Below, piece by piece: positions 9,458 through 16,895 of a DNA stretch of 39,125 nt. Under the pieces are notes generated by a model. The model was not told where the DNA came from. It saw nothing but the letters and a program-made list of their open reading frames with translations, and did no database searches. Within the stretch, counting starts at the first letter, position 1; every line of letters starts with the position of its first letter. Origin of the DNA: an uncultured Verrucomicrobiales bacterium (lineage in GTDB: Bacteria > Verrucomicrobiota > Verrucomicrobiia > Verrucomicrobiales > Akkermansiaceae); contig CALCWC010000086.1 in NCBI GenBank assembly GCA_937905985.1, positions 1 to 39,125 on the forward strand, written 5' to 3'. The position numbers and the translations under genes were made by a program.

Positions 9458-9907
9458 ATGAAAAAAATATTAAAATTATTATTGTTCATCCTTAACTTGA
9501 TTATAGGAATTTATGTTTACCGTGATCTACTCAACATAGATATATACGAGTCTTGCGGATTTGAAGAATTGTCCATTTTAAAACATATATATGTATATTT
9601 CTTTTTAATTTCTGCAACACTATTTCTAATTGCCACGTATTATCGATCTATTATCATATGTCTTTTACAAACGGCTTTGATGTCAATACCTTTTAGTTTA
9701 GGTGTGAATGGAATTTGTGGGCATACCTCGTATACTCATCTTATCGATTTGTTATTTATTCAAGTTTTAATTCCATTTTCATTAGCGCTATATAAACTTT
9801 TTAAGAACATAACTATTCCAAGAATGATAATGATTCTAACATTTGCTATTGTAGACGTATATGTCATTATTTATTTCCCATCTATCATAAATAAAATTGG
9901 AGGTTAG
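9458..9907 (+). CDS. Unknown AT-rich four-helix membrane protein
   Basis: 149 residues, family not recognised. It starts MKKILKLLLFILNLIIG and shows about four hydrophobic segments (roughly residues 3-22, 43-62, 65-85 and 97-140, the last probably two helices), so it is an inner-membrane protein. Base composition is far more AT-rich than neighbouring pbpC and cydA, which suggests recent acquisition or relaxed codon use. The ATG at 9458 follows a leader with no clear Shine-Dalgarno sequence. It stands alone between pbpC and cyd with its own promoter block. Small membrane proteins in such islets can be immunity proteins, but nothing here proves that. Confidence 0.7.
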   Translation: MKKILKLLLFILNLIIGIYVYRDLLNIDIYESCGFEELSILKHIYVYFFLISATLFLIATYYRSIIICLLQTALMSIPFSLGVNGICGHTSYTHLIDLLFIQVLIPFSLALYKLFKNITIPRMIMILTFAIVDVYVIIYFPSIINKIGG

Positions 9908-10066
9908 TTTTCTCGCCATTATGCATATCAGGTTCCATCACGTCTCATGGAACAAAACAGCATTGGCATCAATAATGATATTGGCTGTCTCCTACCTGCG
10001 TGGTGAAAACAGGGTGCCACTGACCGGTACAACACCCAGGGACGTCCACGCCACCAAGCGGAGCCT

Positions 10067-10233
10067 GGGGGGTGTCCCCCTTCGCACTTACAACTAACAC
10101 AAAGCGCCCGACGGCCCCCGCAGGGGCGCACCGCTTGCGGTGCGGTAAGGGCGATTGGCCAGCCACGTATGTGGCTGCCCGCAGGGCGAACCGCCGTGAG
10201 GCGGCGGTGAGGCAACCCCGCCTCCGTTCGGGG
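10067..10233. other. GC-rich array of seven consecutive small hairpins
   Basis: In the 408-base gene-free stretch 9908-10315, seven perfect short stems follow one another: GGGGG/CCCCC (10068-10080), GCGCCC/GGGCGC (10104-10129), GCACCGC/GCGGTGC (10128-10143), CAGCCAC/GTGGCTG (10160-10177), GCCC/GGGC (10177-10187), CCGCC/GGCGG (10191-10204) and CCCCG/CGGGG (10216-10233). Neighbouring stems touch or overlap slightly. The block is much richer in GC than the gene before it. It could be a structured RNA or a palindromic repeat unit. No convincing protein is encoded. The rest of 9908-10066 shows only a 7-bp inverted repeat, GTTCCAT/ATGGAAC, near 9932. Confidence 0.55.
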
Positions 10234-10268
10234 TGGATACACGGTCCGCTGCAAAATGATTTATTTAT

Positions 10269-10297
10269 TTGCATGCGCGCGCTAGTTTTGATATAAT
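10269..10297 (+). promoter_or_regulatory. cyd operon promoter within a 10-bp inverted repeat
   Basis: TTGCAT (10269-10274), 17-bp spacer, TATAAT (10292-10297): the best sigma-70-like promoter in the window. CATGCGCGCG (10272-10281) and CGCGCGCATG (10309-10318) form a perfect inverted repeat. It overlaps the -35 end and spacer on one side and includes the ATG of the DUF4492 gene on the other. Because the left arm is upstream of the start site (~10304), it is more likely a DNA operator than an RNA hairpin. The leader would be only ~12 nt. Confidence 0.75.
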
Positions 10298-10315
10298 CTA
10301 AACAACGCCGCGCGC

Positions 10316-10522
10316 ATGATAAGGAAAATAGCCAGGTTCTATATGGATGGATTTCGCGGGATGGCGCTGGGGCGGACGCTCTGGTGGGTCATTCTGGTGA
10401 AACTGGCGGTGATTTTCCTGGTGTTGCGCCTGTTTTTCTTCCAGCCCTACCTACAGGGAACGGAGGAGGAGAAGGGAGAGGCCGTGGGCCGTGAGCTCTC
10501 TGAAAGAATCACAACGCAATAA
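10316..10522 (+). CDS. DUF4492 family small membrane protein of cytochrome bd operon
   Basis: 68 residues: a basic amphipathic start (MIRKIARFYMDGFRGM), one transmembrane helix (about residues 24-43) and an acidic C-terminus. This matches DUF4492, a short family found directly upstream of cydA in Bacteroidota and Campylobacterota. It probably accompanies the oxidase, perhaps as an assembly or stability subunit in the way CydX does in E. coli; that role is inference. The ATG at 10316 lies ~12 nt after the predicted transcription start, so the mRNA is nearly leaderless. cydA begins 6 nt after the stop. Confidence 0.85.
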   Translation: MIRKIARFYMDGFRGMALGRTLWWVILVKLAVIFLVLRLFFFQPYLQGTEEEKGEAVGRELSERITTQ

Positions 10523-10528
10523 TTCACT

Positions 10529-12097
10529 ATGGAACCTAACGCATACACTGATTTGGTGGATTGGTCCCGCGCGCAGTTTGCGCTGACGGCCATGTACCAC
10601 TGGCTTTTCGTGCCGCTCACGCTGGGTCTGGGCCTGCTGGTGGCCATCATGGAGACCTGCTACTACCGCGTGCGCACGGAGCGCTGGTTGACACTCACCA
10701 AATTCTGGATGAAGCTCTTCGGCATCAACTTCGCCGTCGGCGTGGCCACGGGCATCATCCTGGAATTCGAGTTCGGCACCAACTGGAGCAACTACAGCTG
10801 GTTCGTGGGGGATATTTTCGGCGCACCCCTCGCCATTGAGGGCATAGCCGCGTTTTTCATGGAATCCACCTTCCTGGCCCTTATGTTCTTCGGCTGGAAA
10901 AAGCTTTCACCCGGTGCCCATCTTGCCTCCACCTGGCTCACCGTCACCGGTGCCACCCTCTCCGCCTGGTGGATTTTGGTGGCCAACGGATGGATGCAGA
11001 ACCCCGTGGGTATGGAGTTCAACCCCGATACCGTGCGCCATGAGATGGTCAGCTTTGCAGATGTGGCGCTCAATCCCGTCGCCGTCGCCAAATTCATCCA
11101 CGTGGTCACCTCTTCCTGGTCCCTGGGATGCGTCTTCGTGGTGGGCATTTCCTGCTGGGTGATGCTGCGCCGCGGCGCGGAGGATGAGGTGCGCAGAATC
11201 GTGCTGAGAAGCGTGCGCACGGCTTCCGCAATCGGCTTGGCGGCTACCCTGCTCACCGCGTGGACCGGGCACTACAGCGGCACCCTCATGGCCAAGTACC
11301 AGCCCATGAAGCTCGCCGCCGTGGAGGGCCTGGCCAAGGGCGGGGCAGGGGAGGACCTTGTGGTGGCAGGCCTGGTGAACGCCGGCGTGGACTGGACCAC
11401 CGCCTCCAACGATGAAGCTGTCGATTTGCAGCTCTCCCTGCCGCGGGGACTTTCCATCATGGCCACCGGAGAGGTGGACGGCTTTGTACCGGGCATCCGC
11501 GATGTGCTGGAAGGCTACACGGATGCGGATGGGAAGGCGGTGCCCTCCGCCCGCGAGAAAATGGCGCGCGGGCGCGAGGCCGTGAAAGCGCTTTCCGTCT
11601 ACCGCAAGGCCAAGGCCGCCGGCGATGACGCCACCGCAGAGGCCGCGCGCACCGCGCTTGCCGCCAATGTGGAGTATTTCGGTTACGGCTACATCAACGA
11701 CCCGGCGGAGCTGGTGCCCAACGTGCCGCTTCTGTTTTATTCCTTCCGCGTGATGGTGGGCTGCGGCTGCCTTTTCCTGGTGCTGTTCGGTGCGCTCACC
11801 CTGTTCAGCCGCCGCATCATGGAGAACAGGCCTGCCCTGTGGTGCATGTGCCTTACCCTGCCGCTGGCCTGGCTGGCTTCGGAAACGGGATGGGTGGTGA
11901 CCGAGGTGGGACGCCAGCCCTGGGCCATTCAGGATATGCTGCCCAACTGTGCGGCCGTTTCCGCCTTGCAGACGGGAACCGTGCAGACCACCTTCTGGAT
12001 TTTTGCCGTGCTGCTCACCGTGCTTGTGGCGGCGGAGCTCTGCATCATGTACCGCGCCATTGCCGCCGGTCCCGATACCAAACAGAAAGGAGAATAA
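10529..12097 (+). CDS. cydA: Cytochrome bd quinol oxidase subunit I
   Basis: 522 residues. CydA carries haems b558, b595 and d and oxidises quinol while reducing oxygen at low tension in the inner membrane. The N-terminus WSRAQFALTAMYHWLFVPL is the conserved helix-1 region with the haem-ligand His. The quinol-binding side has KYQPMKLAA, and the C-terminal part has the family signature EVGRQPWAIQDMLP. About nine hydrophobic segments are visible. The Q-loop between KYQPMK (near residue 255) and the next helix (near 405) is long. The ATG at 10529 is close behind the DUF4492 stop; cydB starts 3 nt after the cydA stop, so the three are one operon. GC content is typical of the core genes here. Confidence 0.97.
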   Translation: MEPNAYTDLVDWSRAQFALTAMYHWLFVPLTLGLGLLVAIMETCYYRVRTERWLTLTKFWMKLFGINFAVGVATGIILEFEFGTNWSNYSWFVGDIFGAPLAIEGIAAFFMESTFLALMFFGWKKLSPGAHLASTWLTVTGATLSAWWILVANGWMQNPVGMEFNPDTVRHEMVSFADVALNPVAVAKFIHVVTSSWSLGCVFVVGISCWVMLRRGAEDEVRRIVLRSVRTASAIGLAATLLTAWTGHYSGTLMAKYQPMKLAAVEGLAKGGAGEDLVVAGLVNAGVDWTTASNDEAVDLQLSLPRGLSIMATGEVDGFVPGIRDVLEGYTDADGKAVPSAREKMARGREAVKALSVYRKAKAAGDDATAEAARTALAANVEYFGYGYINDPAELVPNVPLLFYSFRVMVGCGCLFLVLFGALTLFSRRIMENRPALWCMCLTLPLAWLASETGWVVTEVGRQPWAIQDMLPNCAAVSALQTGTVQTTFWIFAVLLTVLVAAELCIMYRAIAAGPDTKQKGE

Positions 12098-12100
12098 ACC

Positions 12101-13225
12101 ATGTACGAGACTCTTCAACAATATTGGTGGTTCCTGGTCTCCCTGCTGGGGGCGCTGCTTGTCTTCTTGCTCTTTGTGCAGGGCGGGCAGTCACTGGTGT
12201 GGTCCCTGGGCAAGAACGAGGCGCAGCGGCGCGTGCTGCTGCTGGCCATCGGGCGCAAGTGGGGGCTGACCTTCACCACGCTCGTCACCTTCGGCGGTGC
12301 GTTTTTTGCCTCCTTCCCGCTGTTCTATTCCACGAGCTTCGGCGGTGCGTACTGGGTGTGGATGGCCATCCTGCACACCTTTGTGGTGCAGGCGGTTTCC
12401 TATGAGTTCCGTGTGCGGCGCGGCAACCTGCTGGGTTCCGGCACCTTCTCCGTGTTCCTGTTCATCAACGGCCTGCTGGCTCCGCTGCTCATCGGCACGG
12501 CGGTGGGCACCTTCTTCAACGGTGCTGAATTCGTGGTGGACAAGGCGGCCCTCACCTCCGGTGCGGCCCCGGTCATTTCCTCCTGGGCCAACCCGCTGCA
12601 CGGGCTGGAGGCCGCGCTCAACCCGTGGAACCTCTGCTTAGGTGCGGTGCTGGTGTTCCTCTCCCGCCTGCTGGCCTGCCTGTATTTCCTCAACAGCGTG
12701 GCAGATGGCGAAATCCGCCTGGCCGTACGCCGCCACCTCGTGTACGAGGCCGGGCCCTTCCTGGTGTTCTTCCTGCTCTTTGTGTGGCATTGGCTCACGC
12801 AGGACGGCGTGGGCGTGTCGGACGGCGGCATGGCGTACATGGAATCCTGCAAGTACCTGCACAACCTGCTGGCCATGCCGGCAGTGGCTTGCACCCTGCT
12901 GGCGGGCGTGGTGCTGGTGCTGTTGGGCATCATCCGCCCGCTGCTCACGGTGAAGCACCACGGCATCTGGTATGCGGGCGCGGGCACCGTACTCACCGTG
13001 CTGGCCCTGCTGCTTTGCGCCGGGTGGAACAACACCGCCTTCTATCCCAGTATCGTGAACCTCCAGAGCTCGCTCACCATCCGCAACAGCTGCTCCAGCG
13101 AGTTCACCCTGCGCACCATGGCCTACGTCTCCGTCCTCATTCCCTTCGTGCTCGCCTACATCATCTGGGCCTGGCGCGTGCTGGACCGCGAGTCCGTGAC
13201 GGAATCCGAAACCAACGAGGATTAA
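12101..13225 (+). CDS. cydB: Cytochrome bd quinol oxidase subunit II
   Basis: 374 residues with about eight to nine membrane segments, a standard CydB length. CydB is the structural partner of CydA in the bd oxidase. Recognisable stretches are WWFLVSLLGALLVFLLFVQGGQ at the N-terminus, and near the end NSCSSEFTLRTMAYVS followed by a final helix. A good Shine-Dalgarno, AAAGGAG (12085-12091), lies inside the end of cydA and supports the ATG at 12101. Repeat A copy 2 begins only 3 nt after the stop, so there is no room for a separate terminator before it. Confidence 0.96.
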   Translation: MYETLQQYWWFLVSLLGALLVFLLFVQGGQSLVWSLGKNEAQRRVLLLAIGRKWGLTFTTLVTFGGAFFASFPLFYSTSFGGAYWVWMAILHTFVVQAVSYEFRVRRGNLLGSGTFSVFLFINGLLAPLLIGTAVGTFFNGAEFVVDKAALTSGAAPVISSWANPLHGLEAALNPWNLCLGAVLVFLSRLLACLYFLNSVADGEIRLAVRRHLVYEAGPFLVFFLLFVWHWLTQDGVGVSDGGMAYMESCKYLHNLLAMPAVACTLLAGVVLVLLGIIRPLLTVKHHGIWYAGAGTVLTVLALLLCAGWNNTAFYPSIVNLQSSLTIRNSCSSEFTLRTMAYVSVLIPFVLAYIIWAWRVLDRESVTESETNED

Positions 13226-13227
13226 GC

Positions 13228-13612
13228 CACGCCTGCTACCACAAATCACAACATTGCCATCCCATAAAAAACGCTCGGAGTGGTGCAACCCTTGATTCGG
13301 TGCCGCCTCACGCGCCCGGATCAACCGCGCTTGTTACCACTCATCATTGTGCCCCGCTTTGCGGGTGACGTGCGGCCGAATTCATAAACCCAGATTTCCG
13401 ATTTTACCAGACCCCACACCGGAACCATGCTGGTTAGCGCGCCTCTACCGAAGCGTTATGGGATGGCAATGATCAGAACCCGATAGCAACGCATTGGAAT
13501 TGCGTGCATTATAATCGCGCCGCGATTTTTTTGAAAAAAACGCACTTTGGGTCGTGCATTTGGCCTTTTGGGTGCTTATAGGTAGTAGAGAGCGCCATCA
13601 TGCCGCGGGTGC
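13228..13612 (+). repeat. Dispersed repeat A, copy 2, interrupted by a 220-bp insertion
   Basis: Left part 13228-13251 (GCTACCACAAATCACAA) and right part from 13479 (CCCGATAGCAACGCATTGG through the T7-G-A7 tract at 13525-13539, GGTGCTTATAGG and the ATG at 13600). Joining the two parts and dropping 13252-13478 gives ACCACAAATCACAACCCGAT, which aligns without gaps to copy 4 (ACCACAAATGACAACCCAAG). The long gene-free stretch 13226-13814 is fully accounted for by this repeat, the inserted element, a non-repeated 100 bp (13613-13715) and the promoter block. A 32-codon frame (13664-13762) ends inside the promoter block but shows no coding-like conservation. Confidence 0.85.
13252..13471. mobile_element. 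MITE-like element with 24-bp terminal inverted repeats
   Basis: Left end CATTGCCATCCCATA (13252-13266) is the exact reverse complement of right end TATGGGATGGCAATG (13457-13471). Similarity continues inward as AACGCT-CGG against AACGCTTCGG, so each terminal repeat is about 24-27 bp. Flanks are ATCACAA (13245-13251) and ATCAGAA (13472-13478), a 7-bp target duplication with one mismatch. The 170-bp interior has no ORF, only a small hairpin around CCCCGCTTTGCGGG. Removing element plus one flank restores repeat A. This fits a non-autonomous insertion-sequence derivative; no transposase is in the window. Confidence 0.8.
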
Positions 13613-13739
13613 GGCGAGTATGGGGCGACCTCAACAAACATCAACATCGAAAGTCAACAAACCATGTCCAACATAGGATTCCACATCGAAAACGGCGTAC
13701 TGTTCGGGTCGCCAGAGGTCATCACGTTGAACCATAGGC

Positions 13740-13768
13740 TTGCAGACCCGGCCCGGGACTGATAGACT
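13740..13768 (+). promoter_or_regulatory. Promoter for the Sel1-repeat gene
   Basis: TTGCAG (13740-13745), 17-bp spacer, TAGACT (13763-13768). It is homologous to the block at 9361-9389, with GAGGTCATCACGTT just upstream in both. The predicted start is near 13775, about 40 nt before the ATG at 13815. Confidence 0.6.
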
Positions 13769-13814
13769 CCCTTCAACTTCATCCCTCCCTAAAACCAACA
13801 TAGAGACCTTGAAT

Positions 13815-14762
13815 ATGCATGTGTTATCGCCATTGTTCCGTATCACGGTCCTGACATTACTTCTTCTTTGCACTCCTACCAAACTGAAGGCAAATGATGG
13901 AAAGGAAACAATAGGACATCAAGAAGAACCAAGAGAGGCAATTGGACCGGCTGAACTTTCCTTCCGCCAAGGATTGAGGTGCGACAACGAGCAGCATCAG
14001 CCGATGGATGCAGTGCGCTGTTATTCCATGGCAGAAAAGCTGGGGCACGCCGCTGCCGCTGGCAAGTTGGGGCAACACTTCGCAAAAGGTGATGGCTGCG
14101 ATTGTGACAAAATGAAAGCTATGCGCCTGTTTGTCAAGGCTCTCAAGGGTGGAGACACAACGGCTCTTAAAGCGGCGACAAAGATGTTGATAGATGCATA
14201 TAACGATCCAACGGACACCACAGAATTTTCGGAAACGGACATGGCCGTCGTCTATGGTACTGCCGACACGCTTGCGATGATGATGGAGGATGCTGCGGCC
14301 ATGTATTGCTACGGGTTGCAACTAATCTACGTATTTACGGATGTGGAGTGCCATATCGAAGAAGGCCTGAAACTCATGCAAAAGTCAGCCAAACTAGGAG
14401 ATGCAGATGCTATGTATTTCTTGGCATGCTGGTTTTTGAATCATAAGGAGAACGACAAAGCTATGTCATACATGAAGGCTGCGGCTGAAGCGGGACTTCC
14501 TGATGCGAACGCTCATTTGGGATACATCACGCTTAAGGGGCTATACGGGGTAGTTCAAAATAGAGAAAAGGCCTTGAAGTTGCTCCAATATGCGGCAGAA
14601 AACGGAAATACAACTCTACGTTACATGGTCGGTTTGTATATGTATCAAGCCGAGGATGATAAAAATTGTGCGATTTGCCTAATGGGTGAGAAGTGGATAA
14701 AACAAGCTGCAAATCAACTCCACCCCAATGCTAAAAAATGGGTGCTGCAACATAAAAAATAG
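13815..14762 (+). CDS. Secreted Sel1-like repeat protein
   Basis: 315 residues from the ATG at 13815. An in-frame TTG at 13740 lies inside the promoter, so it is not the start. A signal peptide (MHVLSPLFRITVLTLLLLC, probable cut near residue 28) is followed by Sel1-type alpha-helical repeats: AMEKLGHAAAAGKLG-like, KLMQKSAKLGDADAMYFLA and KAAAEAGLPDANAHLGYI, then a weaker last repeat. Sel1 repeats build a protein-binding superhelix; the partner is unknown. The gene is less GC-rich than cydB and belongs to the accessory islet. Downstream 14763-14868 is AT-rich without a clear terminator. Periplasmic Sel1 proteins are sometimes cognate immunity or virulence adaptors; that is only a possibility here. 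Confidence 0.8.
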   Translation: MHVLSPLFRITVLTLLLLCTPTKLKANDGKETIGHQEEPREAIGPAELSFRQGLRCDNEQHQPMDAVRCYSMAEKLGHAAAAGKLGQHFAKGDGCDCDKMKAMRLFVKALKGGDTTALKAATKMLIDAYNDPTDTTEFSETDMAVVYGTADTLAMMMEDAAAMYCYGLQLIYVFTDVECHIEEGLKLMQKSAKLGDADAMYFLACWFLNHKENDKAMSYMKAAAEAGLPDANAHLGYITLKGLYGVVQNREKALKLLQYAAENGNTTLRYMVGLYMYQAEDDKNCAICLMGEKWIKQAANQLHPNAKKWVLQHKK

Positions 14763-14868
14763 AAGCAATGGGTACAAATATGCAACAAAGTGGAGATCCG
14801 CTTAAAACTGCCCTTTAGTTAGCTTTTGATATAAAACCCATACGGCAAATTTAAAATACACAACAATT

Positions 14869-15417
14869 ATGATTTACATTAAAATTTTATTGTTTTTATC
14901 AATTGTTTCGTATATCGCCCACAATGAATCTACTCTCATTGATGCAAAACAGGTGATAACAGATTCTCCATTGACGCGCGAGGGCGATATCTCCAACAAA
15001 AATAAGGATGCCATCGATTCAAGCAATGATGAAAATATAAGGTCTCGCGTAGAACGACTTAGCAAAGAAATTACTTTGGCCAATCAAATTGGCGATGAGG
15101 AAAAATCGTTAAAACTAGCGTGTCTCGTTTTAGATATTTTTAGTGAAGAGGGTATTATAGATTCACTGAAATATGGAAACGTAGATGCAAGAGGCAACAT
15201 CACCCATATTAGGGATTTTCCCAACGAATTTCCAATAATCGAGACGACTGACGATCAAGGAATTTACAGCTATGAAGTAGATGAAGGAGAGATAAAATCA
15301 ATGCTTTCCAATAACAACCAATGTGAATATATTGTTATCCTTTCTCCATGGGATGGATATCCTCTGTTTAAAATTAAAATTAGCGATGATTTTATTTTTT
15401 GGTTAACTGGCGAGTAA
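14869..15417 (+). CDS. Unknown secreted AT-rich protein
   Basis: 182 residues, family not recognised. MIYIKILLFLSIVSYIA is a likely signal peptide or membrane anchor. A polar, acidic linker (residues ~25-60) precedes a helical stretch (SKEITLANQIGDEEKSLKLACLVLDIF) and a mixed C-terminal part ending in ILSPWDGYPLFKIKISDDF. It is strongly AT-rich, like the 9458 gene. It sits 106 nt after the Sel1 gene on the same strand and may share its transcript. The ATG has no clear Shine-Dalgarno sequence. Secreted and acidic, it could be a partner of the Sel1 protein, but nothing in the sequence shows it. Confidence 0.65.
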   Translation: MIYIKILLFLSIVSYIAHNESTLIDAKQVITDSPLTREGDISNKNKDAIDSSNDENIRSRVERLSKEITLANQIGDEEKSLKLACLVLDIFSEEGIIDSLKYGNVDARGNITHIRDFPNEFPIIETTDDQGIYSYEVDEGEIKSMLSNNNQCEYIVILSPWDGYPLFKIKISDDFIFWLTGE

Positions 15418-15460
15418 AAGTACAAGGCAGGCTGGCGAGAAGTTACATAACTGACATACG

Positions 15461-16117
15461 ATGAAGAAAATCCAAAAGTATGCCTCATCCCTCTACTCAG
15501 GGGGGAGTGATGCTCCCGACATCCCGGTGCAGCGCTATTCCGCCCCGCCCTTCGTGGACAGCGGGAGGTGAAAGTTTCTGAGCGTACTGGAAATCATCTT
15601 CAGTTGCTTCGTCGTGCTCATTGTTGCCTACTGGCAGCTGTTTTCCACAGTCTTTTATAACTCCCACACTCTCTACAGGCACCCGATGGGAGCCATGGGC
15701 TATTTGGGGCTGGGCATGGTCGTGCTTATCCCGCTCCTCTTCTTGATTGCCCTTTGGAAAAAAAGCCTTGCCTACGCCAAGTACGGCTTTCTGGGTCTCG
15801 GCATTCTCGCCCTGGCATCAATCCTGCCGATGCTGTTCATAGCCGTCGTCTTCCCTGATGAGCCGCTCTCCAAAAACTCCCCCGCGGAAAGCTATATGCC
15901 GGTGCGCATCCTCATCGAGTTCTTCACGGTACCCCTGTTGGGGCTGGGCTGCCTCTGGCGGTATTGGTGCATGAAGAATTATGCCTGCTCTTCGTATCTG
16001 ACGATGCTCCTGCTGCAACACCGCGCCACCCCCTGCGCCACGCGCCGCACCATCGCGTTGCTCCTCCTCTACTTCACCCTCTACGTCATCTTTCCCGCAC
16101 TGTTTGAGATTTTGTAA
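15461..16117 (+). pseudogene. Membrane protein gene interrupted by in-frame TGA
   Basis: One continuous frame runs from the ATG at 15461 to 16117 except for TGA at 15569-15571. Codons 1-36 (MKKIQKYASS...FVDSGR) are followed after the TGA by KFLSVLEIIFSCFVVLIVAYW, an intact first membrane helix, then three more helices and a basic loop, for ~218 residues in total. The first standard start after the TGA (GTG at 15614) would cut the first helix in half. A single TGG-to-TGA change would explain it. TGA is an ordinary stop elsewhere here (A2M, 29881). Alternatively, GGAGGTGA around the stop is a perfect Shine-Dalgarno and could restart translation at CTG 15578. Function unknown. Confidence 0.6.
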
Positions 16118-16140
16118 GTATGCAACGTCCTACTGTCTTC

Positions 16141-16241
16141 CAACGCATCGGACTTTCGAGCCTTGCAAACGTACTGCGATTTTTTTGAAAAAATGCATTT
16201 TTTGTTGTGCATTTTGCCTTTCAGGTGCTTAATAGGGGTGT
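16141..16241 (+). repeat. Dispersed repeat A, copy 3, acting as promoter
   Basis: A diverged copy: CAACGCATCGG, T7-GAAAAAA (16180-16193), TTGTTGTGCATTTTGCC and GGTGCTTAATAGGGGTGT running straight into the ATG at 16242. Read as a promoter, it is TTGTGC (16205-16210), 17-bp spacer, CTTAAT (16228-16233), ending 8 nt before the start codon. This is the copy in which the repeat most clearly serves a gene. Confidence 0.7.
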
Positions 16242-16829
16242 ATGAAACTTCCAAAGGGAATCGACCGCAAGACAATCATCGCGTTTACCGTGGCCATGGT
16301 GGTGCTGGTGGGCGCGTGGGAGGTGCGTAGCCACCTCCGGCATGAGGCGGAGCCTGTTGGGCCCGGTGTTGCGGACGAAGTCTCGCTGCTGCTGGACGAC
16401 CATTTCGTGCGCACGGAAGAGGACATCCTGAAGGACTACACCGTGGACAGTCGATGTGCATGCGATGCGAAGGACCTGGGGGCGACCGTAAAGCGCGTGG
16501 CGGAGGAATTCGCGCAGCGGCGTTATGGCTCCCATCTTGCCGAAATCCGCGTCTCCGGCTTGTCCAAGCCCGTGTATTTCGAGATGACCAGCCACGGCAA
16601 CGGGAGCCTCTGCGTCCCGAACAGACTGGGGTGGTACGAGGATTTCAGGGTGTATGACCAGCACGACGACGGTCGTCTCTTTGACCCGCCCGTGGCGGAT
16701 ATCAAGATGAGCGAGCCGGAAGCCGACGGCTCCTACCGCATCGACATCAAGGCGAGCGTCCGCGAATCCGACGGACGCATCATCCAGACGACGCAGAGCT
16801 TTACCAACGGCGGGGGCGGCACCGAGTGA
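16242..16829 (+). CDS. Unknown membrane-anchored periplasmic protein
   Basis: 195 residues, family not recognised. One N-terminal membrane segment (IIAFTVAMVVLVGAW, about residues 11-25) is preceded by basic residues, so the rest should face the periplasm. The C-terminal domain is polar with mixed strand-like segments (LAEIRVSGL, YRIDIKASVRESDGRIIQTTQSF) and ends in a Gly-rich tail. Two Cys (CAC, residues 72-74) are close together. GC content is like the core genes, unlike the 9458 and 14869 genes. Repeat A copy 3 is its promoter region; the -10-like box ends 8 nt before the ATG, so the mRNA may be leaderless. It converges with the gene at 16896-17303. Confidence 0.75.
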   Translation: MKLPKGIDRKTIIAFTVAMVVLVGAWEVRSHLRHEAEPVGPGVADEVSLLLDDHFVRTEEDILKDYTVDSRCACDAKDLGATVKRVAEEFAQRRYGSHLAEIRVSGLSKPVYFEMTSHGNGSLCVPNRLGWYEDFRVYDQHDDGRLFDPPVADIKMSEPEADGSYRIDIKASVRESDGRIIQTTQSFTNGGGGTE

Positions 16830-16895
16830 AACGTCATTTCACTTGCGGCGGGGCGGGGATGGTATAGAATGCGTGGCGGTGGACGTGAAAGACGA

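Noticed and set aside
9897..10315. Overlapping open frames on both strands across the hairpin array
   Set aside because: Several frames are open at once, with no start signals or recognisable domains; better explained by GC-rich palindromes.
13664..13762. 32-codon frame ending in the promoter block, and its 20-codon counterpart at 9321-9383
   Set aside because: The conserved tail shows as many first- and second-position changes as third-position changes, so coding is not supported.
15569..15571. Selenocysteine or reassigned codon at the in-frame TGA
   Set aside because: No strong SECIS-like hairpin directly downstream, the residue expected there is not redox-like, and TGA is used as a normal stop in the window.
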